Source of the DNA: Elymus sibiricus
Taxonomy: Eukaryota; Streptophyta; Magnoliopsida; Poales; Poaceae
Direction: 5' to 3'
Length of the DNA: 64,000 nucleotides
NCBI GenBank assembly: GCA_039707655.1
Contig: CM077668.1
Span: forward strand, 65,241,086 to 65,305,085
Part shown: positions 47,538 through 57,535 of the stretch, piece after piece
Layout of the letters: each line of letters opens with the position of its first letter
Numbering within the stretch: position 1 is the stretch's first letter
Notes under the pieces: generated by a model
What the model saw: only the letters and a program-made list of their open reading frames with translations
Database searches by the model: none
Told to the model about the DNA's origin: nothing
Program-made: the position numbers and the translations under genes

Positions 47538-47889
47538 GACCCTTTGTACTACTCGCAATAAGATGGTGATTGAGCGGGTCTTCCCGCGGCGTGCTTCTGA
47601 CTCGTTCTTCAAATTCCTTGCTTTCCTGCAGCACTGGCATCCGCTCGCTAGATCGAGGGACCGTGACCGGCTTGGACTTCTCCTAGATGCTTTGGTGGCC
47701 ACCGCGCGCCGGCTCGACGATCGTTCGTCAGTCTCTTAGCTTGCCCCAGGTGGCCTTTTATGTTTCTTTTCTCTTTTTTGGGCGCATTTGTGCTGTGGCC
47801 CCAGCAGTCTTCTCTTCTGGTTACGGTTGGTACTCGGATGTATGGACTTATGCTTTATCTACAAAGCGGGGCGAAAGCCTGTTTCGAGA
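47538..47889 (+). mobile_element. short LINE-derived insertion with 17-bp TSD
   Basis: GGGCATCAAAGAAAATG is present exactly at 47,521-47,537 and 47,890-47,906. The 352 bp between are GC-rich and end with AAAGCGGGGCGAAAGCC, which I recognise as a common grass L1-type LINE 3' end. Removing the insert restores a continuous frame (ASKKMMKEPN). A long variable TSD and 5' truncation fit target-primed reverse transcription. Confidence 0.72.
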
Positions 47890-47936
47890 GGGCATCAAAG
47901 AAAATGATGAAGGAACCTAATGAGCCAGCCTAGAAT

Positions 47937-49425
47937 CATCCATGTGAGTTTGAGATTAACAAAAGAAATCCTTCAATCAAGGGAACTCCAAAAAGCTTTG
48001 CACCTGTATAGGGAAAATAATTGGTACATGAAAAAAAAGTCAATTCTCCACAAGAATGTTGCAGCTTGAAGTTGAAGCAATTGGTTTGAAAAATAATTTA
48101 CCACATTAGTTTTTCATGTCTTTCGTTTCATCTTTGACTACTATATATAAAAAGACACATAATTACTAGACTACTTTACTGTTTTATATGAAACATTAAT
48201 TAACCAGTTTAAGGTCTGCCATATTTCTATATAAGTTTTATTAGATTTAAACAATAGTCAATGGATCGATCTAGCAGAAGTGTAGAACACACACATATAT
48301 CAATGGATCGATCTGATTGATGGATTAGGCATTGTCACATCGCAAAATCATAGTCAGACACAACCGTACATGCTTTATGGGCCTTTCTACATCAGTGATG
48401 GTTTAATTGTCTATGGGCTAATTAAGAAATTAGTTGCGGTCATTAGGCATCTACAGTACACACTGTGCTATGAATCGTTGAGGGGGGCGAGTGATTAGCA
48501 GGGATCTGACCCATGCTCGCCACTCCTTGTCTCCGCTCCTGCATCAGTACAACTATGTTTCACCTAGCATGCACCTTAGAGAATTCGTAGCAGTCAGATC
48601 AGGGAATGGATGGGCGTTCAGATCCATACCAGCCACGAGATCGTACTCCTTCAGGATGTAGGTGCCGGAGGCGAAGACCAACGAAGCCGTCGCTGCAACG
48701 AACCAAACGGCGCCGAGGCAGGTCGAGGAAGCGGCAGATCGATACAGGGGTTGAGGTGGGGGTGGAAGGGGGGTTGCGGGTGGCGGCCGCGCTGGGCGTT
48801 GGAGGGGCGGCGTGTTGGGCGTTGGAGTGCGGCAAGGTAGCTGCCTCGGCTGGATGTGGATATGGGTTTGAGGCCGAATTTATTTAGAGTGTTCTAGTTA
48901 ATTGGAGGGAAATCCCTAAAAAAAGTTAATTGAAGGGAAAAGTAAGGGGAAAAGCTTCTCATCAGCCTGCGGATACGGCATCTGCATCGACCGCCTCGTG
49001 CAACTGACACGTGCCCCCACGCAGCTGTCCCACCTTCCATCCTTATCCTTATCTCGAAACGTCTCACAACCACTAATCTTTGTCTCCATGAATCAATTCC
49101 TTTTTGTCTCTCCCTAAAATCTAGAAAAAGCTCACCGTAGCACACCTTTTTCCATCCCACGAGCCGTTGCTGCAGCTACAAGCGGGAGGTTATGCCGCAA
49201 GCTAGCTCGGATGCGGCGGAGTAACTGCAGCTTGCGGCCGTCAGCTGCTTCCACCATGGCCGTCGGCCGCCACGGGGCACCCGAGCAAGGCACGGTCATT
49301 GCCGACTTCCTCCATGCCATCCTTGCCCATCACCGGCTGTCTCCTTGAAATTCCAACAACGAAGTTGTAAACCGTGACGGCGAATGATGGTTGCTGCTAC
49401 GATATGGGACGGCAATGGCGGTAGC
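47937..49425. other. CACTA interior; no firm gene, one GC-rich patch
   Basis: AT-rich up to 48,480. A GC-rich patch at about 48,600-48,890 has a minus-strand stretch encoding LGAVWFVAATASLVFASGTY, which may be a captured exon. A second GC-rich patch lies at 49,130-49,350. None can be assigned. Confidence 0.35.
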
Positions 49426-49429
49426 GTTT

Positions 49430-49780
49430 CTGCAACTTCATCTTTGTTGCATTTTTTTCTACAACTTCATCTTTGTTGCAATTTTTTTCTGTAACTTCAT
49501 CTTTGTTGTAATTTTTTCTGCAACTTCATCTGTGTTGCAATTTTTTCTGTAACTTCATCTTTGTTGCAATTTTTTCTGCAACTTTATCTGTGTTGCAAAA
49601 ATTTCTTCCACAATAACATTTATGTTGCAAAAAAATGAAAAAAAAACTGCAACATCACCTCTGTTGCAATTTTTTTTTGCAACAAGACCATTGTTGCAAA
49701 AATATTTCGCAATAAGACATCTGCAATGTGACCTCTGATGCAAATGTTTCTGCAACATTACCTCTGTTGCAGAAGTGAAC
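49430..49780. repeat. tandem repeat with GCAACTTCATCTTTGTTGC core, unit about 26-30 bp
   Basis: About ten units of the form TGTTGCAATTTTTTCTGCAA with CTTCATC between them, becoming more diverged to the right (CATCACCTCTGTTGCA). Each unit contains a short inverted repeat (GCAAC/GTTGC). Confidence 0.9.
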
Positions 49781-50329
49781 AACGCCGCTCGGCCGCTGGA
49801 TGACACACGATCTGACGGCTCGCGACCCGACTGATCTTTTAAAAAGATCGGCCGGCGGACGCGTAGCACGCCCCAAAAGTAAGCGCGGAAGTTAGAGATT
49901 TTGCACAAGGAATTAATTTTTCACCATCGAGAACTGGAGGGAAATTTGGATCTACCTTATTTTTATCCAAGGAGAACTGAATGGAAATTGTTTTTGAAGA
50001 ACCAGGACATTGTTACGTATATTTTTTTGTTTGGCGTGGAAATTTTCCAAAAAGTGTTTTTGGCATGGAAAAATAGAGTATGTTTTATTTATTATCGATT
50101 GAAGGGGAAATTAGATATATCTAAATAGTAATGACTTTATAAAACTGATTTACGTAACATGTGCTAAATAAACTATAGCACGGTTTCCCTCGGCTAACTA
50201 GTTGATATAAAAAAACATCGAACTTGAAGCTCCGACAGACCTTGGAGGATGTTGTGATCGGGACATCCCCGATGCTGGGACAGTGGACGCGATGGTGTTG
50301 TCATGAACATCGGCGATCAGCTGACAGAT

Positions 50330-51650
50330 CTCGCTCCTGATCGGCCGTCTCGACCAAGATCGCGTCATTCCCACACGGCTACACATGGAAGCTGCGACCG
50401 ATGTGGGAGAAAGCTACGACCGACAATGCTAGAAGCCGCGACTCGCTCGGGAGCATGTTGTGACCAGCGTGGCTGGCGACTTTTGATCCGCGATGGGAGC
50501 GCATGCGGTGATGCTACAAAGTGGCGACGACAATATGTGTCGGCTATGACTGACCGCCGACGGTGTTGTAACGATACATCCGAGAGGGTGGCACATCAAT
50601 CTAGTCTCCTCCTTTGTTCCACCTCCACGGCGACAGAGCATAAGGGGAGGGTATCCTAGCTACATCCACGATTGAAAAAAACGCCCGTACTTGCAGTAGT
50701 AACAGAAAAGGGAAATTTGCGACCTTGAAGGTTGGTTAAAGAAAAATATTGTAACTTGACGGACCGATATTGCTCCTCATTGGTCGCCTCAACCAAGATC
50801 GTGTCATTTCCACACGGCTACACATGGAAGCTATGACTGGTGTGGGAGAAAGCTACGACCGGCCCGGGAGCATGTTGTGACCAGCAAGGCTGGCGACTTT
50901 TGATCCGCGCTGGGAGCGCATGCGGTGATGCTACAAAGTGGCGGCGACGATATGCGTCAGCTGCGATCGACCGCCGATGGTGTTGTAACGATACATCCGA
51001 GAGGCTGGCACATCAATCTAGTCTCCTCCTTTGTTCCACCTCCACGGCGACAGAGCATAAGGGGACGTATCCCAGCTACATCCACGATTGAAAAAAAAAC
51101 GACCGTACTTGCAGTAGTACCAGAAAAAGGAAATTTGCGACCTCGATGATTGGTTAAAGAAAAACATTGTAACTTGACCGACCGATATTGCTCCTCATCG
51201 GTCGCTTCAACCAAGATCGTGTCATTCCCACACGACTGCACATGGAAGCTATGACCGGTGTGGGAGAAAGCTACAACCGACAATAATAGAAGCTGCGACC
51301 GGCCCGGGAGCATGTTGTGACCAGCGAGGCCGGCTCCTTTTGATCCGTGCTGGGAGCGCATGCGGTGATGCTACAAAGTGGCGGCGACGATATGCGTCAG
51401 CTGCGACCGACCGCTGACAGTGTTGTAACGACATATCCGAGAGGGTGGCAAATCAATCTAGTCTCCTCCTTCCTTCCACCTCCATGGCGACAAAGAATAA
51501 GGGGAGGGGATACCAGCTCGCTTCTGATCAGTCGCCTCGACCAAGATCGTGTCATCCCACACGACTACCCATGGAAGATATGACCGATGTGGGAGAAAGC
51601 TACATGACGACAAAAAATTATAAGGAGAGGGGATACCAGCTACACCCACG
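50330..51650. repeat. tandem repeat of about 420-440 bp, three copies
   Basis: The anchor GCATGTTGTGACCAGC occurs at 50,453, 50,870 and 51,310. Units share GGCACATCAATCTAGTCTCC and CTCGACCAAGATCGTGTCAT-like blocks. A fourth partial unit follows to about 51,650. Confidence 0.92.
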
Positions 51651-52173
51651 GTTTAAAAAACCGACTGTACTTGCAGTCGGACCAGTAAAAGAAAATATGT
51701 GATCTCGATGGTTGGTTAAAGAAAAACATTGTAATCCTGCCCCGGACGTTAACCGGATGACCCGGGCAGTTGGCTTAGCTCTATGGACCGTCCACGCAAT
51801 CGAAAAAGAAACAGTCGAACCAAGTGTTCTTATAAAAAAAAAGTTGAACCGGTTTTTCTGGAAAGTGAAAACCCATCGTTGGACTCATTTTCAAGTGGCC
51901 GCAAAAAGAAAAAAAATCATGTGAATAAGGTAGGGATTTGTCCCGAATCGGTGGAAATCCATCCACTATCCCCTTCCGCCGCCGCTTCCAACATCGGGCG
52001 CAACCGCCCCTTCCGCCGCCGCCCTCAACCAGTGCGGCGACGCCGCCCCGCGCCACTAGGAGCCCAGGACCAACACGCCGGCACCTACCCATACGACCGC
52101 GCCACCGCTGCTGCGTGCTGGTCCAGCGACCCCAGCCATCCAGGGGACGCCATCGCCGCCGCCTGGTCTGGTA

Positions 52174-52860
52174 ATATGCCTGCGCCGCGTGGGCCCGGGC
52201 GCGCTGCGCCGCGCCCCGGACCCAGCCGTGCTCGTGCTCCGCGCCGTCGGCCGCTGCTACATCTACGCCGAGAGCGAAAACGCCGAGACCGCCTGCGTAC
52301 TCCTCCTGGAGCTGTACGTGCGCACGGGCTGCCCCCGCCGGTCGGAGGGGGAGGCCGAGCTGCGGGCGGAGGCGCGCGTGGGGGCGCTGTCCTGGCGCAG
52401 CCGGATCGGGCGGGAGAAGGGCCGGGTCGCCGACGCCAGCCCCAGGGACGCCCGCGGCCTCATCCTCGTCATGGCCGGCTTCGACGTGCCCACCGAGTTC
52501 CCTCTGCAGGAGTTCTACGAGCTGCTGCTTTCCAGTGGCTACTTGACATGCGTCGAGGTGCTCAGATGCTCCCAGTTCTTCATGAAGAAGCTGCGTGGTG
52601 AGGGCACCCTGCCACACCTTTTGCGTCGGCACATTCTAATTATCCCTGCTTCCTGACTAATCAAGACTGTTCTTCTATTGCAGATGTTGTTGCTGATATG
52701 CTGAATAGGGGAAGTTATCGCGAAGTGATTGGTGTGATCCTTGCATTTGACCTGCGAGAGGCGTTCCTGCTCGCAGACATACTGACTTACATCGTTGACA
52801 AGGTTGTGCGCAATAGGAAGGAGCAAGAGATCGAGGTGGAGTGTGATTTGGCGGGATCGG
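52174..52860 (+). pseudogene. captured FRIGIDA-like gene fragment (two exons and their intron)
   Basis: Exon pieces at about 52,174-52,593 and 52,683-52,860 join as MKKLR|DVVADML with GT-AG signals. The reading includes RAPDPAVLVLRAVGRCY, ACVLLLELYVRTG, ARGLILVMAGFDVPTEF, EFYELLLSSGYLTCVEVLR and MLNRGSYREVIGVILAFDLR. This order and these motifs match the FRIGIDA-like domain (predicted alpha-helical, flowering-time and related plant proteins). The N-terminal half, the C-terminus and a credible start are missing. Because the intron is retained the capture was at the DNA level. A good donor follows at 52,861 but the next exon is absent; a hAT element begins 120 bp on. Confidence 0.75.
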
Positions 52861-52980
52861 TATGTTTTGTCGTTTTCTCATGCAATCAGTTTATCACTAC
52901 TAAAAAGAGAGTTAACTGATGTATGTGGTAAGAAGGATTTAATGACAGACCTGGCAAATTCTTTCCACTATTGCGTAGAT

Positions 52981-53772
52981 CAAGGTTTTCGAGTCGATGA
53001 GTCGACGGGTCGCTCGGGGGGGCGACTCTAGACTAGTCGTGACTAGTCTAGACTCACGGTCGACGAGCCGACATGGCGACGAGTCGACGTGAGTTAAGCA
53101 GCAGGCAGCCAGGGGAGGAGCACAAGTGCACAACAGCAGCAGCAGCAACCAGGGGAGGAGGGGAGGAGCACACCACCAGCAGCAGCAACCAGGGGAGGAG
53201 GGAGAAGCACACCAGCAGCAGCAGCAACCAGGGCCGACTGAGAGATGGGCCACTAGTTATGCACTTCCCTGTGGGCCAAAAGCCCATCTAGTAGCTATAT
53301 ACTCCTCCCGTGACCTAATCCACCAGCCACACTCCCGTGACCTAATCCACCATCGATGGATCTCTCAACTCCCCCGCAGCAGCTCTCTTGCCACCGCTCC
53401 TCCTCCCAGCCCGCTCCTCTTGCCGCTGCAGCTTCAGCAGCAGCAGCAGCAGCGGCCAGCGCTGCAGCGGGGGATGCGGCGGCGGCGGCGGCGGGGGCGG
53501 GGGCGCAGCAGCAGCAGTGCGGCGGCGAGGGCGCAGCAGCAGCAGTGAGGCAGCACAGCAGCAGCACGGCGGCGGGAGGGTGCTCCAGATCCAACGCTGC
53601 CTCGAGTCGTTCGACCCAAAAACCGCGACTAGTCGTGACTAGTCGAGACTAGTCGCGCGAGTCGCTCGACTCATCCCAGGAGTCGAGTCGAGAGGCTGAG
53701 TCGGCCCTGGAACTGCGACTCGTCGACTAGTCGACGACTAGTCGTGACTAGTCGAGCGACTCGAAAACAGAG
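52981..53772. mobile_element. hAT-type non-autonomous element rich in GACTAGTCG motifs
   Basis: A 792-bp segment is flanked by the perfect 8-bp duplication GCGTAGAT (52,973-52,980 and 53,773-53,780). Its ends share GTTTTCGAGTCG in inverted orientation (left CAAGGTTTTCGAGTCG, right inverse CTCTGTTTTCGAGTCG). Both flanks are packed with GACTAGTC/CGACTAGTCG palindromes. The centre has a 30-bp GC-rich repeat with CAGCAGCAGCAACC (53,120-53,245) and further CAG/GCG runs. No transposase is encoded. Confidence 0.87.
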
Positions 53773-53784
53773 GCGTAGATTCGA

Positions 53785-54060
53785 TAACCGTTATAGATGT
53801 CAGATATAATCCTCAACACCTTCATATGTTGCGATATATTTCGATAACTCTTATATCAGATGTTACCTATAATCTTCAGCACCTTCTATATGTCGTGATA
53901 TACTCAGTAACCATTGTATGATATGTTTAATATAGTCTTCAGCACCTTCTGTATATCGCGATGACACGATATATTAGATAACCATTATGTATCCTGTGCT
54001 ATATTTAGTCGTCGCGATATATTCTAGAACCATTATATATCCTGTGCTATATTTAGTAGT
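53785..54060. repeat. AT-rich minisatellite-like array
   Basis: About four diverged units sharing CTTCAGCACCTTCTATATGT and CGATATAT, followed by two 44-bp units with CCATTATATATCCTGTGC. Confidence 0.7.
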
Positions 54061-54064
54061 GTTG

Positions 54065-56340
54065 GATGAACGCCTAGGCAGAGCTTCAGGAACTGAACAT
54101 GCTTGCTGGAGCACTCCTTTAAACTTGCCTTTTACAGTTCTTTTCTCCTTACTAATCCCTGGGTGCTAGCTTTGTTTTATTTCTAGACCATTTATCTATT
54201 ATATATACACAGAACATCTAGTTATATGTTCTAAAAATATTTGTATTAAATTCTTTCAGGGTTTGACTCTGCTCCTAAGGATCTATCAGTTTAGTTGGCT
54301 TTTGTCGAACACGGTGCATCTTGTTCTGTTCTGTGCAGCATGGAGCGCAACCACAGAATATGACTATAGGCCTGCACCAAATATATGAAATCTACCTTTT
54401 GGTGTGCATTACTGCACATGTAGGATATTGCCTTTGTGACGTTTCAATGTTAGATATCACAATGTGCACTACTTTTTGACTATAGGCTATTGTTGTAGCA
54501 AGACAGAATGGAGCTGCAAAACATGTTAAGTTGGAGCTGAGCATCCTAACTTAACATAGTACCACATCTTTCTCATTTTGAACAGAATTACATGTTAAAT
54601 AAGAAATGATAATTCATGTACATCAGGTAGAGTCCAGCAAAAATTCGTTTCTCTAGTTAGATTAGATCTCACTTGCAGATTTGGCCATGCTCCAATTAGT
54701 TCCAGTCGCTTCACTGAACACAAACCATATCTTCTAGATTTATTTTAACTTTAATTCCCTCTGCTCTAGGCCTCTAACTACCAGGGAATCCACATTCATT
54801 CTCATGGGATGTGCATTAGTATGAAGGACACACACATATATGCTAAGTTTAGGTAGTCTGTACAACTGCAAAATATTTGTAGCCTTGTGATAAGACACCA
54901 TATTTCACATGTAGGATTTAGCAGGTAAGTCTGACTTCTCACTTGAATGCACCTGAAAATAAACCTTGACTTCGGACTGTTGCAACAATGCTACATTTAA
55001 GTGCGGTACATATCAAGCATAAAATGAAAGAGATCACTTAAGAGGAGAAAAATGTCCAACATTGTAGTAATTTTGTAGTTAGAAAAAATCACAGTAGGAT
55101 TCCTAGAACGGGAAGACCTCAGATCTTGGATCTGGCTGCTCTTGGACAGGGAAGACCTTGAATCTTAGGTTTCTTTTCTTCTGGTCATGGAAGACGTCAA
55201 AGCTTGGGACTGGCTGCTCGGGTTTGAGAGATGCAGATCAACCTTTATGGCCAGGTTGTGAACCGGCTTCTCCAACGTCTTGAGACCGAGCCAGGTCAGG
55301 TTTGAGAGTGGTAGCTAGACCATCCGACCAATCTATCTTCTGTTGTTGCAGTAAAGACCAAGTCTGTTTAAGGAATTATAGGAAGACATGTTAGTTTTGT
55401 CCCTTGTCACTGATCTATCTTCTGCATTTTCATGATTATATATACACTGTAGTTTTACCTGAAGTCAAAGCTGAGTTTACAGGACACTAAGAAGTAAGAA
55501 CCATTGTATGTTCTTGCAGATTGTTGGCTGAGCTTACACCCTTCAGAAAATTCGAAAGAATGAGGTCTTCCACTCAACATATAAACCCAACTTTTCTTTT
55601 TCTTTTTTGCTTTTCAGTTTCTCATGTTCTACCATAAAGCACTAGTTGTCCATATATGTATTGAATTTAACTTGACTCTTTTCATTTGTTATGAACTTTT
55701 GCTCATGCCCTTCACTGAATTTTCCTTTTTAGGAAATTTTGCAAGTGGAGATTAGAAGGATTGTTCTAAACTGATGGATGAAGCAATGTGTTCTTTTAGC
55801 GGACTTTTATATGTTTGCATAGTTTTTGCTCTTCAAAATAAAGCTTGGAATATTTCAGAAATTTTTAGCGGACTTAAGTTTCATGTATGACAGATTGTCA
55901 TTGGAAATATATACATTTTTGTTGCAGAAGTTTTATGTCGGACTTACTATCTTGTAAACTAAGTTTACGTATGTTTGAACTTAAACCTGGATGGCTGATT
56001 CAATATTTTCTTCTTTGTCGTTGTGAACCAACCTTTGCGTGTGTAATTCAACATGTTTTTTGTGTGTGGTTATTTTATAGTTAATTAAACATGCAAATAA
56101 ACACTAGCATAGAGTAGAGGATTCGGCCATCACACACATCTCATGCATCAGATCAAATTCACTAGTACACACACATCTCATGCATCAGATCAAATTCACT
56201 AGTAACTCACAAGTTGTCTCATACAAATTTAACTACTATCTCAATTTACAGCAAAGGTTAACAGTAATAAGAGAAGAGAGAGATTCAGAGATTAGTTCCT
56301 AGTCAATTCAAGTTGTAGATGTAGCAGCTGTAGGTGATGA
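54065..56340. other. CACTA interior, nothing recognised
   Basis: About 2.3 kb of AT-rich sequence without a supported coding frame. A local duplication around 55,100-55,230 repeats GGAAGACCT...CTTGG...CTGGCTGCTC. It resembles intron or UTR sequence. Confidence 0.4.
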
Positions 56341-57010
56341 AGAAGAACAACCGTGGAGAGCTGAGTTGAGTTGCAGAAGATCTGCAGAGGAGGTTGAGGT
56401 CACAGTCACAGATACGCTAGAAAAAAGAGCAGCGGGGCCTCGCGCAGATTACCAGACTGCACGACTGCCTTGTCTGGTGATTTCCTCTGGTTTGATCCCG
56501 CTTGACGCCAGGAGAACGAGAGCGAGGCCTCACACGGCCTGCCAGACGTCGTTGCTGAGGTGTCTGGTGGTCGTGCGACCATCTGCGAATTTGAGGAGAC
56601 GCATGACAACGCCAAACGCGACCACATCGGCGTCAGCGAGGAGCATGGCTTCGTGCCCGGTCGTGTCGTGCGGGTGCAGGAATGATCGATCTACCCGGCG
56701 GCTATGTAGTTGTGCGTGTGTATCTGGCCGACTCTGTTTGCTAGGTGCACGAGCCAACTTCCAATGAAAATCGATCAGCTGCTTCTACTAGCTCCTGTGT
56801 ATGTACGTGTACAAGTGTTCTGGCCAGAAGGAATCGCCACCGTTTGCCGTGTCGGACATTGATGTCAGCCTAGACCACCTCCGCCTTATCTGTTGCGCCA
56901 GCAGCCTTGTCTCACCGTGCACTATCCACTCCTTCTCACAACTCTCTCCCTCCTCTCCGTTCTCTCTCGAGCTCGTGTTCCCGAGAAGGTCGCCAAGTCA
57001 TCCTAAAATT
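56341..57010. other. GC-rich patch in the CACTA, possibly captured host sequence
   Basis: The minus strand contains MLLADADVVAFGVVMRLLKF, faintly like subdomain IX of plant receptor kinases, but no other kinase motif is present. Not assignable. Confidence 0.25.
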
Positions 57011-57234
57011 CGCGTAAAAATATGGTTAATATGATATTTACTGCAACCATACCGAAAATAATTTGGTATTTACCAACCAAATTGTATTGCTTTTTCATAC
57101 CATATTACCAAAGAATGAAAAGATTATTACCAAAACAAGAACATATTTATGAAAAATCATGTTGACACATGGGCCCTATGTGTCAAGGTATTTGTCATCT
57201 ATGTATGCAATTGATTTTAGTTTTTCTATTCTCC

Positions 57235-57535
57235 CGTATAATAGAGCCTGTAACATTATGTATCAACCATGATTGTGTTTACTACATTGAACTACGTAAC
57301 ACATTTCACTAACACATATTTATATGTTACCATGTCAAAATATACGTAACACATTCGACCAACACATATTTATATGTTACTATTACAATATCCCTGTAAC
57401 ACATTTTGAGGCTTATATAGTATGTGTTACTACCTGTCGTTGGACACAAAATAATGTGTTACAATAATTTCACTTGTCACACATTTTTCAATGTGTTACA
57501 TGATTATGTTACTTAAAGTCTGTTTTGTTGTAGTG
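57235..57535. repeat. CACTA right subterminal repeats (GTAACACA motif)
   Basis: Several copies of GTAACACATT and TGTGTTAC lie within 300 bp of the right end, as at the left end. Confidence 0.85.

Larger units (their letters stand above)
44884..57535. mobile_element. CACTA (En/Spm-like) transposon in a MULE 2 transposase intron
   Basis: The left end is CACCACAACAGGACAGAG and the inverse of the right end is CACTACAACAAAACAGAC, with the 3-bp duplication CTT on both sides (44,881-44,883 and 57,536-57,538). Both ends are filled with subterminal TGTGTTAC/GTAACACA motifs. The 12.65-kb interior holds a TNP1-like relic, a LINE fragment, tandem arrays, a FRIGIDA-like fragment and a hAT element. No TNP2-type catalytic transposase is visible, so it is probably non-autonomous. 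The left terminal base change (CACCA for CACTA) may weaken it. Confidence 0.93.

Noticed and set aside
51783..52656. Long frames of 272 and 283 residues on both strands around the FRIGIDA-like exon
   Set aside because: These are GC-driven shadows. Only the frame ending MKKLR joins the downstream exon and carries family motifs.
56530..56757. Receptor-kinase fragment (ADVVAFGVVM)
   Set aside because: One short motif resemblance with no other kinase subdomain nearby; probably chance.
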